Source: Paraglaciecola chathamensis S18K6
GTDB taxonomy: Bacteria; Pseudomonadota; Gammaproteobacteria; Enterobacterales; Alteromonadaceae
Direction: 5' to 3'
Length of the DNA stretch: 64,000 nt
NCBI GenBank assembly: GCA_000314955.1
Contig: BAEM01000008.1
Location: 1 to 64,000 of the forward strand
Part shown: piece after piece, positions 19,278-28,769 of the stretch
Position numbering within the stretch: position 1 is the stretch's first letter
Layout: every line of letters starts with the position of its first letter
Notes under the pieces: generated by a model
The model's input: only the letters and a program-made list of their open reading frames with translations
Databases searched by the model: none
What the model was told of the DNA's origin: nothing
Made by a program: the position numbers and the translations under genes

Positions 19278-20210
19278 ATGGAAACATTTATTGTTACAGG
19301 AACTGATGGTATAGAGGTGCACTGTTATCAGTGGCGTCCTGCTGGAGAAGTACAAGCGATAGTGCATATTGCTCACGGTATGAGTGAGCATGCGCTGCGT
19401 TATGAGCGATTTGCTATAGCCCTGAATAAAGCGGGTTTTGCTGTGGTTGCCAATGATCATCGGGGCCATGGAAAGTCGAAATTGCTTGGGCGTGAGTTAG
19501 GCCACATGGCTGATGAAAACGGTTGGCACAAAGCAGTAAATGATTTAGCCGTGGTCAACCAACAGATTCAGCAACGCATACCAAATAAACCGATTATCTT
19601 GCTAGGGCACTCCATGGGCTCGTTTATGACCCAAGATTATATGGCTCGTTATGGCGATACTATTTCGGCAGCGGCGCTCTCTGCCACAAATTCCGCCTCA
19701 AATGGGCCGGCAGGGGCGTTACTTAAAATTGCACAGATGTTAGCGCGATTTGAACGCCGTCGGTTGAGCCCCACTGGGCACAGTCCTGTCATTTTGAGCA
19801 TGGTATTTGGCGCATACAATAAGGCATTTAAACCCAGTCGCACCGAATTTGACTGGCTTTCAAGAGATGAAAGTGAAGTTGATAAGTATGTGGATGACCC
19901 TTTATGTGGCTTTGAGTGCTCGACACAAACTTGGACCGATATGTTCGCCGCATTAGGCTCGCTTGCCTCTGATCCCGCCATTAAGAAAATGGATAAAACC
20001 CTGCCCATCTATGTGTTTTCAGGCACTGACGATCCCGTAGGCGAAAGAGGGAAGGGCGTTCAGCGTTTATTAAATGCTTATCAAAAGTACGGATTTACCC
20101 GAGTAACCCACCAATTCTACCAAGGCGGTCGGCACGAAATGCTCAATGAAACCAATCGTGACGAGGTCACCACAGACTTTCTTGACTGGGCGCTTCACGT
20201 CATCAAGTAA
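19278..20210 (+). CDS. Alpha/beta hydrolase, monoacylglycerol-lipase-like
   Basis: The 310-residue serine hydrolase belongs to the Hydrolase_4 group. It shows the HGMSEHALRY oxyanion segment (about 33-42), ANDHRGHGKS (about 58-67), the nucleophile elbow GHSMGS with Ser at about 113, the acid in SGTDDPVG (about 252-259) and the catalytic His in QGGRHEML (about 287). No signal peptide is visible, so it is cytoplasmic or loosely membrane-bound. Family members cleave monoacylglycerols or lysophospholipids. Its place after the acyl-CoA synthetase suggests that it supplies fatty acids to that enzyme. Confidence 0.83.
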   Translation: METFIVTGTDGIEVHCYQWRPAGEVQAIVHIAHGMSEHALRYERFAIALNKAGFAVVANDHRGHGKSKLLGRELGHMADENGWHKAVNDLAVVNQQIQQRIPNKPIILLGHSMGSFMTQDYMARYGDTISAAALSATNSASNGPAGALLKIAQMLARFERRRLSPTGHSPVILSMVFGAYNKAFKPSRTEFDWLSRDESEVDKYVDDPLCGFECSTQTWTDMFAALGSLASDPAIKKMDKTLPIYVFSGTDDPVGERGKGVQRLLNAYQKYGFTRVTHQFYQGGRHEMLNETNRDEVTTDFLDWALHVIK

Positions 20211-20226
20211 GATTTTAAGGCCTAGC

Positions 20227-20263
20227 TTTACACCAATTTCAATAAATAATTAACCACTTAGCG
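20227..20263. repeat. Interspersed repeat, copy 1 (second copy at 31594-31631)
   Basis: About 36 bp with the core ATTTCAATAAATAATTAACC, followed by ACTTAGCG, just after the hydrolase stop. The reverse complement recurs at 31594-31631 with one mismatch in a 28-bp core. Its outer end (TACACCA) resembles the TACCA ends of the MITE-like family elsewhere in the window. Confidence 0.65.
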
Positions 20264-20360
20264 ACAATTTAATGGAATTGTTATTAGGTGTTTTTCACTT
20301 TAAGTTTCTACTATTGCTCCTCACTATCAAGGAGCATCAATTTCATCTCTTTTGGCTGAA

Positions 20361-20435
20361 GCTCTTTTTGGCTCGCGCTCTTCTGACAGGAGCTCTTCAA
20401 GTAGGAGCTTTTCTGGCAGGCGCTTTGCTTAGGAC
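20361..20435. repeat. 15-bp tandem repeat, about 5 units
   Basis: Degenerate 15-bp units, for example CGCTCTTCTGACAGG, AGCTCTTCAAGTAGG and AGCTTTTCTGGCAGG, in the 310-bp gap before the oxidase gene. Because 15 is a multiple of 3, both strands give repetitive open frames. The plus frame reads as A-L/F-x-x-G pentads, but I see no ribosome site and do not call a gene. Confidence 0.7.
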
Positions 20436-20520
20436 GAGACAGGTGAATGTTTTTGTTATGAGACATGCGCTGCAAAGTGGTATTTAACGATAAAATTATA
20501 ATAAAAAATAAGAGGCATGC

Positions 20521-21651
20521 ATGTTTCATCGAGCACTAAAACGTAGAGATTTTTTACAAGGATTGGGAGCCGGCGCAGTGGCCGCGTCACTGAATGGGTG
20601 TGCGCAAACACCAGTAAATAATGGCTTTGTACGGCCTTTTTCTCGTCGGCCCATGGTGGCGCCAAAAGTTTCTGCTAACAATATTATCACTCAAATAGTC
20701 GGGCATCGCCCATATCGCCCCGCTGGGTTTGTGGTAAAAAGCGAAGCGTTTGGTAATAAAACCCTAGTGCACAATTATGGACATGGCGGGGGCGGCGTCA
20801 CCCTATCTTGGGGCTCTTCTGCATTAGCGGTCAGCGAAGTAAAAAATTCAGCCGTTAAAGAAGCAGCCATTATAGGTGGAGGCGTTATGGGCCTGACTAC
20901 GGCTAGGTTGCTGCAAGAGGCGGGTTGGCGCGTGACCATTTACACCCGAGAAATGGCTCGTCATACAACATCTCAAGTCGCGGGTGGCGAATGGGGGCCG
21001 TTTAGCGTACATGACCCGTTGATATCGTCTGACGCGTTTAAGTTACAACTGCAGCTTGCCGCCCAAATATCCCACGAAACCTTTGCCCGAATGGTGGGGA
21101 ATGACTATGGCATTCAGTGGATGGAGCTTTACAGTGCAAGCCAAACAGCACCTAAGGCAGATAGCCCATTTAGTCAGTTTTACCCTTTCCGTGAGACGTA
21201 TGGCCCAGGTAAGCACCCGTTCCCGACAAAGTATTGCACCGTGTCGGCTACCATGTTGGTAGAAACCAGCACATTCTTACGCCGCCTAATTCGAGATGTA
21301 CGACTGGCTGGTGGCGAATTTGTTATCCGCAACGTAAAGGACAAAGAGGAGCTACACGCGTTGCAAGAGCCTGTCGTGTTTAACTGCACTGGGTTAGGCT
21401 CACGCGTACTGTTCGCGGATGAAGGGATAATGCCGGCGAAAGGCCAATTGATCTTGTTGCCACCGGATCCTGCGGTGGACTATCTCACGGTAGGTGGGGG
21501 CAGCGGCAAAGCACCCTTGTATATGTTTTCGCGCAATGACTATATGATTTTAGGGGGAACATTTAAGGTCAACGACTGGACTACTCACCCCGAGCCTTTA
21601 GAGACCGAGCGGATTTTAAGCGAGAGCCAAGCTTTTTTTGCTGGTCTGTAA
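20521..21651 (+). CDS. Circularly permuted D-amino-acid-oxidase-like FAD protein, Tat lipoprotein
   Basis: The 376-residue FAD oxidoreductase belongs to the DAO family. It starts with a Tat-type signal (KRRDFLQGLGAG) and a lipobox (LNGC, Cys27), so it is probably exported folded and lipid-anchored. Next comes what is normally the C-terminal end of D-amino-acid oxidases: GHRPYRP at 61-67 (the substrate-carboxylate Arg region) and HNYGHGGGGVTLSWGSS at 84-100 (the FAD ring loop). Only then does the Rossmann motif appear, AAIIGGGVMGL at about 115-125. The protein ends at LGGTFKVNDW plus about 25 residues, exactly where the canonical enzyme would continue into GxRPxRP. The family order is therefore rotated. 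Function as an oxidase of D-amino acids or a similar amine is inferred; the binding motifs are intact. Confidence 0.8.
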   Translation: MFHRALKRRDFLQGLGAGAVAASLNGCAQTPVNNGFVRPFSRRPMVAPKVSANNIITQIVGHRPYRPAGFVVKSEAFGNKTLVHNYGHGGGGVTLSWGSSALAVSEVKNSAVKEAAIIGGGVMGLTTARLLQEAGWRVTIYTREMARHTTSQVAGGEWGPFSVHDPLISSDAFKLQLQLAAQISHETFARMVGNDYGIQWMELYSASQTAPKADSPFSQFYPFRETYGPGKHPFPTKYCTVSATMLVETSTFLRRLIRDVRLAGGEFVIRNVKDKEELHALQEPVVFNCTGLGSRVLFADEGIMPAKGQLILLPPDPAVDYLTVGGGSGKAPLYMFSRNDYMILGGTFKVNDWTTHPEPLETERILSESQAFFAGL

Positions 21652-21749
21652 AAATTTAAATTTTACTCGCTTTCGCCTTAGTTGCGGTTTATTTTTAGTG
21701 AACTCATGCGTTAATGCCGCAAATATACAATGAATACGTGAAAGGACTT

Positions 21750-22376
21750 ATGCTAATTACTGAAACTGCTCAAGGGGTTGTTGAATTTACCCGTCTCTAT
21801 CTTGCTGTTTTTTACACCTTTGTTGCACTTTTTTATACCAGTAAGATTATATTAGCGAAAAAATCCTCTGGACAGGAACAGGTTTTCCCGGGGCAACGCT
21901 TTTGTACATCGTGGTGGAATCACCTCACATTTCGCTTATTTCGCGTCACGATATGGATGGTGTGCGTAGTGAGGCTGTTTTATCCTAGTACTGATGCATA
22001 TCTCGGTATGTTCACCTCCATGATGAATGTGCCGATTATATTTGCGGGCAATATTTTATTAACCTGCGGTTTTCTAACGACCATCATTGTGCATTTAAGC
22101 ATGGGAAGTCAGTGGCGCTCAGGTGTCGACCCTCAAGGGCCAAACAGCTTGATTACGAGTGGTTTTTTCCGCTTTTCACGCAACCCAATGTTCGTCGCTA
22201 TTGGCGTTTCTCAGTTGGGGTTCTTTCTCGCGTTACCGTCTATTTTTTCACTTGTGTGTCTGATAATTGGCATTGTGTCTCTTTATCGCCAAGCGTTAGT
22301 CGAAGAAGAACATTTAGCGCAAACCCATCCTAATGATTATGCTCGTTATTCGGCCAGCACGCGACGCTGGTTTTAA
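21750..22376 (+). CDS. Membrane methyltransferase, isoprenylcysteine/phospholipid methyltransferase-like
   Basis: A small integral-membrane protein with four or five hydrophobic segments. The C-terminal region carries the ICMT/PEMT signature: TSGFFRFSRNPMFVAIG, then VEEEHLAQTHPNDYARYSASTRRWF, the S-adenosylmethionine-binding part. Such enzymes methylate lipids or membrane thiols at the inner membrane; the substrate here is unknown. I prefer the ATG at 21750 because AAAGGA lies five bases before it; an upstream in-frame ATG at 21714 has no such site. Confidence 0.75.
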   Translation: MLITETAQGVVEFTRLYLAVFYTFVALFYTSKIILAKKSSGQEQVFPGQRFCTSWWNHLTFRLFRVTIWMVCVVRLFYPSTDAYLGMFTSMMNVPIIFAGNILLTCGFLTTIIVHLSMGSQWRSGVDPQGPNSLITSGFFRFSRNPMFVAIGVSQLGFFLALPSIFSLVCLIIGIVSLYRQALVEEEHLAQTHPNDYARYSASTRRWF

Positions 22377-22739
22377 TCTGGGATCTTTTGAAATCCCGAC
22401 ATGTAAGTCATTTGCCTTCACAATAGTAAGATTCGTGACATCAATTACGTGTCATGAGGGCATGACAAGCTCCATAAGGTGGAGACTTGCAAAATGCGAA
22501 CGTTTTGACAACACATTCACCAAAACATGAGCAAGGCATGCTTTGGCTTTACGGAACTAGAAATAACATCCCGATTAGCCTTGTGGATTGGTTGGCATAT
22601 CTGTCGCTCAATATACTTTTAACCGCGTTATTACATGTATATTTCGTAAATCGTGTAGCGCATTAATAAATTACATACTTACTTACATTTAACCTGCCGT
22701 TCGCCGCGTATTTCCTGCCATTTGTACATCTTTACTAAC

Positions 22740-22769
22740 AAGGGTTAACCCTGCCTTAACCCTTTTTTT
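22740..22769 (+). terminator. Rho-independent terminator before the RND operon
   Basis: AAGGGTTAA and TTAACCCTT form a perfect 9-bp stem with a 7-nt loop, followed by TTTTT. The rest of the 495-bp gap (22377-22871) shows no gene. The RND operon promoter should lie after this terminator. Confidence 0.8.
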
Positions 22770-22871
22770 GCTACTATTTTCGCCATTATAGACAGTGACT
22801 GCGCTTACTCGACTTTGTAGCGACGGCATGCTTGTCTCACGTTTTCAATTTACTACGAGGAATGCTTAATC

Positions 22872-24062
22872 ATGAAATACGCAGCTTGTATCGGGGCGCT
22901 CATATTTGTCTCGGTATTATTAAGTGGATGTCAGAAGGAGGCCGCCCAGCCTCAAGCCCCAAGTGCAACGGAAGTGGCGTTTGTGACGGTAACACCAACT
23001 GAGCATACAATGCAGACTAAGATGCAAGGTAGAGTGGTAGCTTCGCTAACGGCTGAAGTTCGCCCGCAAGTAGGTGGGGTTGTGCATGAGCGTTTGTTCA
23101 CTGAGGGGAATTACGTAGAACAAGGCGATGTGTTGTATCAAATCGAACCTGCTACTTTCCAAGCTGCGGTCAATGAAGCTCAAGCAAATTTAAACAGCGC
23201 TGAAGCGAGTCTTGAAACGGCCAAGCTTAAAGATCAGCGTTTTGCCGATTTATTAGAGTTTGAAGGGGTGTCACAGCAAGATGCAGACGACGCTCACGCG
23301 ACCTATTTAGAAGCAAAAGCGGATATTGAGCGCTTTGAAGCGGCTCTTGAGACGGCGCGTATCAATTTAGAGTTCACTAAGGTAACGGCCCCTATTTCTG
23401 GCCAGATTGGCATTTCTACGGTCACCCCTGGGGCATTAGTGACGGCATCACAAGCTACTGCGCTTTCGACTATTCGCACCTTAGATCCTATCTTTGTGGA
23501 TATGACCAAAAGCAGTACTGAGATTTTAAAACTTCGCCAATTGCTTGCAAAATCAGGTATCAAAAAAGGCTCAACTGACGTTTCGCTTATTCTTGAAGAC
23601 GGCAGTGAATATGAATTAAAAGGCCAGCTAAAAATGCAGGAAGTTGCGGTAGATGCTTCAACTGGCGCCGTAACATTGCGTGCAGAGTTTGCGAACCCTG
23701 ATGGTTTGTTACTGCCTGGCATGTTTGTGCGCACGCAAATAAATGATGCAGTAGATGAGAACGCTATTTTGGTGCCCCAGCAGGGTATTTACCACAGTGC
23801 CGCGGGCGATGCTTATGCTTACGTAATTGATGAAAATAACAAAGTACAGTCTCGCGGGGTCACCACACTGAGTGCGGTTGATAACCAGTGGTTAATTGGT
23901 TCAGGCCTTAATGCCGGCGACAAGTTGCTTGTAGAAGGGTCAAGTAAAGTACGCCCTGGCAGTGATGTAAAAACAGTAGAAGTAGAAATGCAGAACAACG
24001 GTGAGATGGTTCGCGTTGATCAACAATCAGGCGGCGGCACTGCTATGCAGGGGGGCGTGTAA
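22872..24062 (+). CDS. RND efflux periplasmic adaptor (AcrA/MexA-like)
   Basis: The 396-residue lipoprotein has a signal peptide ending in the lipobox LLSGC (Cys20). The membrane-fusion architecture follows: first barrel/lipoyl half (VRPQVGGVVHERLFTEGNYVEQGDVLYQIEP), a coiled-coil hairpin of about 70 residues rich in Ala and Glu, second lipoyl half (VTAPISGQIGIS), then beta barrel and membrane-proximal domains. It bridges the inner-membrane pump and the outer-membrane channel. It is first in a three-gene operon, 3 bp before the pump gene, with an AGGA ribosome site. Confidence 0.93.
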   Translation: MKYAACIGALIFVSVLLSGCQKEAAQPQAPSATEVAFVTVTPTEHTMQTKMQGRVVASLTAEVRPQVGGVVHERLFTEGNYVEQGDVLYQIEPATFQAAVNEAQANLNSAEASLETAKLKDQRFADLLEFEGVSQQDADDAHATYLEAKADIERFEAALETARINLEFTKVTAPISGQIGISTVTPGALVTASQATALSTIRTLDPIFVDMTKSSTEILKLRQLLAKSGIKKGSTDVSLILEDGSEYELKGQLKMQEVAVDASTGAVTLRAEFANPDGLLLPGMFVRTQINDAVDENAILVPQQGIYHSAAGDAYAYVIDENNKVQSRGVTTLSAVDNQWLIGSGLNAGDKLLVEGSSKVRPGSDVKTVEVEMQNNGEMVRVDQQSGGGTAMQGGV

Positions 24063-24065
24063 GCT

Positions 24066-27000
24066 ATGTTTTCACGCTTTTTTATCGACCGGCCCGTTTT
24101 TGCATGGGTTATCTCGATCATTATTATGCTAACCGGCATAGCGTCAATTATGACCCTGCCTGTGGCGCAATATCCTACGGTTGCTCCGCCGGTTATTTCG
24201 GTGAGCACGTCTTACACTGGGGCTGACGCCGAAACAGTAGAAAACAGTGTTACTCAGATTTTAGAGCAGCAATTAACTGGGCTAGATGGCCTATTGTACT
24301 TTTCTTCATCGAGCACTTCAGACGGTTCAGCCTCTGTGAACATCACGTTTGAAGAGGGCACCGATCCGGATTACGCCCAAGTACAAGTACAAAATAAAGT
24401 ACAGCAGGTTAACTCTCGCTTGCCAGAATCTGTGCAGTCACAAGGGGTAACGGTAACAAAGTCGAATACCGACTTCTTATTAGTTACTGCCGTATATGAC
24501 TCTACCGATAAAGCTTCTGCGTTTGATATTTCTGATTATATCTCGTCAAACATGGAAGACTCGCTGGCCCGTATCGAAGGGGTGGGCGACACACGAGTTT
24601 TTGGTTCACAGTACGCTATGCGTATCTGGTTAGACCCAACGAAGCTGGCCGCTTATGAATTAATGCCTTCGGATATCTCCACGGCATTGGCTGCGCAAAA
24701 CATTCAGGTACCTGCAGGTAAAATAGGGGCTGTTCCTGCCTTAGATAACCAAGAGCTTAATGCAACCGTTACAGCCCAGTCTATGCTGGAAACCCCAGAC
24801 CAATTTCGTGAGATTATTTTAAAATCTGATGCTACTGGCGCGAATGTTCGTTTAGGTGACGTAGCGCGCGTTGAGATTGGCAGTGAGAGTTATGATGCGA
24901 TACCACGCTTAAATGGTCACCCTGCATCAGGTATTGCCGTGATGCTATCGCCTGGAGCAAATGCGCTTGATACGGCCACACGGGTAAAAGACAAAGTGGC
25001 GGAGTTAGCCGTCAACTTACCTGAAGGGTACGAGGTAACCTTTCCTCGTGATAGTACCGATTTCATAAAAATATCCATTAGTGAGGTAGTACAAACTCTA
25101 GGCGAAGCCGTGGTGTTAGTGGTCTTGGTTATGTGGTTGTTTTTGCAAAACTGGCGTGCAACCTTAATTCCCGCTATCGCTGTACCGGTCGTATTATTAG
25201 GGACGTTTGGTGTGCTTGCCGCCTTCGGGTTTTCTATCAATACCTTAACCATGTTCGGTATCGTGCTATCTATTGGCTTGCTGGTAGATGATGCCATAGT
25301 GGTGGTTGAGAACGTTGAGCGTTTAATGCGAGAGAAAAACCTTTCTCCGCGCGACGCCACTATTGAGTCTATGTCTGAGATTACCGGCGCGTTGATTGGT
25401 ATTGCCGTGGTGTTGTCGGCAGTATTTTTGCCTATGGCCTTTTTCGGGGGCTCTACGGGTGTTATCTACAAGCAGTTTTCAATCGCGATTGTGTCATCGA
25501 TGACCTTGTCGGTGATTGTGGCACTGACGTTAAGCCCAACCTTGTGTGCTAGCTTTCTAACCAATAAAGAGCACAGCTCTGAAGGCAAAGGCTTCTTTGC
25601 TCGCTTTAACCGTGGTTTTAATAATTTAACGGCCTCTTACACCAGTCATGTGGGACGATTGATAACGCGTAAAGTACGTTGGGTGCTGGGTTATGGCATT
25701 ATTATTGGGATTTTAAGTGTGTTGGTTATGCGCATGCCTACTGGTTTCTTGCCTCAAGAAGATCAGGGCAGCATTATGTTTCAAGTCAACTTGCCAGAAG
25801 GTGCGTCAATCAAACGTACCCGGGAAGTATCTGAGCAAGTAGAGGATTATCTACTGAATCAAGAGTCACAAGACATCCTGCGAGTATTTAGTATCTCTGG
25901 GTTTAACTTTTCTGGCAGCGGCCAAAACGCTGGAATGGGGTTTGTGTCATTAACCCCTTGGGACGACCGTACAGAGGACGAGCAAAGTGCTGATGCGCTG
26001 ATCGGGCGCATGAATAAAAATCTATCAACGGTACGTGATGCAAGAATATTTGCCTTGTCACAGCCTGTAATCCAAGGTCTGGGACAAAGCAATGGCTTTA
26101 GTTTTGAGCTTCAAGCGGCTACAGGCACAAGCCGAGAGGAGTTGACTGAGTTAAAAGATCAGTTACTTGCTAAGGCGCGTCAAAGTGAACTGCTGGGCGG
26201 TATTCGCGAAGGGGCGCTGAGTAACACGCCTCAACTGAAAATTGATATTGACCAAGGTAAAGCTTCGGCGCTTGGCTTGTCTTTAGGTGATGTGTCTAAC
26301 ACATTAACTGCTGCTTGGGCTGGGTCTTACGTCAATGATTTTATCGATGACGGCCGGGTGAAAAAGGTGTATATCGAAAGTGAAGCCCAATATCGCTCTA
26401 AGCCTGAAGACTTAAGCGATTGGCATGTACGCGGACAAAACGCCGATGGTGAGACAACTATGACGCCGTTTTCGGCCTTTAGCACAGCGTCTTGGTCGAG
26501 TGCTCCGCAAAGCCTATCGCGCTTTAACGGTATTGCGTCTTATCAAATACAAGGTTCTGCATCCAGTGGTGTGAGCTCTGGACAAGCGATGGCTGAAATG
26601 GAGCGCTTAACCGCTGAAGTAGGCCAAGGCAAACTGACGTATGCTTGGAGTGGCTTGTCGTATCAAGAAAAGCTTTCTAGCGGACAATCTACCGCCTTGT
26701 ATGCAATTTCTATTCTGGTGGTGTTTTTAGCGCTCGCGGCACTATATGAAAGCTGGTCGGTACCCTTTTCAGTCATTTTAGTGATACCACTTGGCGTAGT
26801 AGGGGCGGCTTTAGCGTCGACCTTACGCGGGTTAGAAAATGATATTTATTTCCAAGTTGCCTTGTTAACCACCATAGGGCTAGCCTCTAAGAATGCCATT
26901 TTGATTGTGGAATTTGCTGAGGCCTCATACCAAAAAGGTATGTCGCTGGTGGGGGCAGCTGTTGAAGCGGCGAAGCTGCGCTTAAGACCGATCATCATGA

Positions 27001-27227
27001 CATCGCTGGCATTCTCATTTGGTATTTTACCCTTGGCGATTTCATCTGGTGCAGGTGCTAACAGCCGGATCTCAATTGGTACGGGTATTTTGGGGGGCAC
27101 GATAACCGCTACCATTTTAGGGATTTTCTTCGTGCCTTTATTCTTCGTGATTATTCGCGGCATTTTCCCTAAACGACGTCCTGTTTACGATGATGCACCA
27201 AAGAAGTTGGAGAACGCCCGTGATTAA
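24066..27227 (+). CDS. RND multidrug efflux pump, HAE1 family (AcrB/MexB-like)
   Basis: The 1053-residue proton-driven inner-membrane pump begins MFSRFFIDRPVFAWVISIII and has 12 membrane helices with two large periplasmic loops. The proton-relay residues are present: the Asp pair in GLLVDDAIVVVENVERL (helix 4) and the Lys in GLASKNAILIVEFA (helix 10). The length and the phrase QLTGLDGLLYFSSSS are typical of hydrophobic and amphiphilic drug exporters (HAE1) rather than metal pumps. Substrates are likely antibiotics, bile-like detergents or dyes. Its stop overlaps the outer-membrane gene start by eight bases. Confidence 0.94.
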   Translation: MFSRFFIDRPVFAWVISIIIMLTGIASIMTLPVAQYPTVAPPVISVSTSYTGADAETVENSVTQILEQQLTGLDGLLYFSSSSTSDGSASVNITFEEGTDPDYAQVQVQNKVQQVNSRLPESVQSQGVTVTKSNTDFLLVTAVYDSTDKASAFDISDYISSNMEDSLARIEGVGDTRVFGSQYAMRIWLDPTKLAAYELMPSDISTALAAQNIQVPAGKIGAVPALDNQELNATVTAQSMLETPDQFREIILKSDATGANVRLGDVARVEIGSESYDAIPRLNGHPASGIAVMLSPGANALDTATRVKDKVAELAVNLPEGYEVTFPRDSTDFIKISISEVVQTLGEAVVLVVLVMWLFLQNWRATLIPAIAVPVVLLGTFGVLAAFGFSINTLTMFGIVLSIGLLVDDAIVVVENVERLMREKNLSPRDATIESMSEITGALIGIAVVLSAVFLPMAFFGGSTGVIYKQFSIAIVSSMTLSVIVALTLSPTLCASFLTNKEHSSEGKGFFARFNRGFNNLTASYTSHVGRLITRKVRWVLGYGIIIGILSVLVMRMPTGFLPQEDQGSIMFQVNLPEGASIKRTREVSEQVEDYLLNQESQDILRVFSISGFNFSGSGQNAGMGFVSLTPWDDRTEDEQSADALIGRMNKNLSTVRDARIFALSQPVIQGLGQSNGFSFELQAATGTSREELTELKDQLLAKARQSELLGGIREGALSNTPQLKIDIDQGKASALGLSLGDVSNTLTAAWAGSYVNDFIDDGRVKKVYIESEAQYRSKPEDLSDWHVRGQNADGETTMTPFSAFSTASWSSAPQSLSRFNGIASYQIQGSASSGVSSGQAMAEMERLTAEVGQGKLTYAWSGLSYQEKLSSGQSTALYAISILVVFLALAALYESWSVPFSVILVIPLGVVGAALASTLRGLENDIYFQVALLTTIGLASKNAILIVEFAEASYQKGMSLVGAAVEAAKLRLRPIIMTSLAFSFGILPLAISSGAGANSRISIGTGILGGTITATILGIFFVPLFFVIIRGIFPKRRPVYDDAPKKLENARD

Positions 27228-28665
27228 ATTCAAGATGAATATACTGCCCATAGCTGGGGCATTAATACTCGCTGGATGTAGCACATTGGCACCGGATTAC
27301 GCTCGAACGGAGCTGCCGGTTCCTAATACGTGGCAAGAGCAACCAGATGCGCAAAGTAAAGGCATATCCTCTGAATTTGCTCAGCAGGTTCCATGGAAAG
27401 ATTTTATTAAAGATCAGCGTTTAGCCAAGCTCATAGAGCTGGCGCTTGATAGTAATCGTAGTTTGCGAGAAACGTTGGCGGATGTTGAGTCTGCAAGAGC
27501 GACCTATCGTATTCAGCGATCAGACTTGTTTCCGCAAATTGATGCCAGCCTGAGTGGTAATCGCACCAAAACTTCCACAGGGGATATCTCTACCCTATAC
27601 GAAGCAGAGGCGGGTTTAAGTGGCTATGAAATAGATTTGTTTGGTAAAAATCGAAGTCTAACTCAAGCCCAAATGGAAGCTTATCTGGCCAGTGCCGAAA
27701 CTGCTAAAGCGGCGCAGATTGCCCTGATAGGTGAAATAGCGAATGCGTGGTTAACCCTTGCTGCCGACAGTAATTTACTCACTTTGGCTAAAGAGACAGC
27801 GGCGAACGCGCAAAAAACCATGGACATCACCAACAAGCGTTTAGAGTTAGGTGTAGATTCAAGAATTGATGTTGCCAGCGCAGAAACTATTTACCAGACA
27901 GCACGTTCAGATATTGCCAGTTTTACCACGCAAGTCAGCCAAGATAAGAACGCCCTGCGTTTATTGGTTGGCGAGCAATTTGAAGATAGCTTGTTAGCAG
28001 GGGCATTACCTCAAAGTGAGAGCCTCATCAACGACGTACCCGCTGGTTTATCGTCATCGGTTTTGCTTGCGCGCCCGGATGTATTAGCCGCCGAGCATGA
28101 TTTGAAATCTGCCAATGCCAATATTGGCGCCGCAAGAGCTGCGTTTTTTCCAAGTGTCTCTTTAACGGCAACAGGGGGCTTAGCCAGTTCTGTTTTGTCG
28201 GATATTTTTAGTGGTGGAGCCAGCTCAATATGGACGCTAGCACCGAGTATTTCGCTGCCTATTTTCAATGGCGGAGAGAATGAGGCCAACCTAGCCTATA
28301 GCAAAGCCCAACAAGAAAAGTACTTAGCGGCATATGAATATGCTATTCAAAGTGCGTTTTCTGAGGTTGCAGACGTGTTGGCTCGTCGAGCGACGATTCA
28401 TGAACAGCTTGATGCGCAAGCATCCTTGGTTGCAGCAGCGACACGCAGCTATGAATTATCATTGGCGCGTTATAAAAATGGGGTTGATAGCTTTCAAAAC
28501 GCTTTAGAAGCCCAGCGCACTATGTACAGCGCTAGCCAGTCGCTGATTAGTACTCGTCAGGTTGATTTGTCCAATAGAATCAATCTTTATCGCGTATTAG
28601 GCGGCGGTTTGGCTGATACCTCGAATGAGAATATGACAGTTGCCGTGACCCCAGAAGAAGGCTAA
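27220..28665 (+). CDS. Outer-membrane efflux channel lipoprotein (NodT/OprM family)
   Basis: A TolC-type outer-membrane factor with a lipobox (LILAGCSTLAPDY) and two OEP repeats. The motifs SGYEIDLFGKNRSL, RPDVLAAEHDLKSANANIGAARAAFFPSVSLTA and NGVDSFQNALEAQRTMYSA are typical of the NodT subgroup. I choose the GTG at 27220: GGAG lies seven bases upstream and it overlaps the pump stop, giving a short n-region before the signal. It completes the tripartite export system with the two preceding genes. Confidence 0.92.
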   Translation: MIKFKMNILPIAGALILAGCSTLAPDYARTELPVPNTWQEQPDAQSKGISSEFAQQVPWKDFIKDQRLAKLIELALDSNRSLRETLADVESARATYRIQRSDLFPQIDASLSGNRTKTSTGDISTLYEAEAGLSGYEIDLFGKNRSLTQAQMEAYLASAETAKAAQIALIGEIANAWLTLAADSNLLTLAKETAANAQKTMDITNKRLELGVDSRIDVASAETIYQTARSDIASFTTQVSQDKNALRLLVGEQFEDSLLAGALPQSESLINDVPAGLSSSVLLARPDVLAAEHDLKSANANIGAARAAFFPSVSLTATGGLASSVLSDIFSGGASSIWTLAPSISLPIFNGGENEANLAYSKAQQEKYLAAYEYAIQSAFSEVADVLARRATIHEQLDAQASLVAAATRSYELSLARYKNGVDSFQNALEAQRTMYSASQSLISTRQVDLSNRINLYRVLGGGLADTSNENMTVAVTPEEG

Positions 28666-28769
28666 GCCTTTATCTGGAATTTTTATTCGGTGGCGATGGG
28701 CGGTGAAAGCGCATCGCCGCCTAAACGCGATCGTCTAGTGTTACTTATAGCCAGAGACGCTGTTATCCG

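Noticed and set aside
20272-20487. 71-codon plus-strand frame with pentad repeats
   Set aside because: No ribosome site, no homology recognised, and the repeats themselves explain the open frame; kept only as an observation.
22377-22739. Small gene after the methyltransferase (65-codon frame at 22333-22530)
   Set aside because: It overlaps the methyltransferase end and has no ribosome site or recognisable domain.
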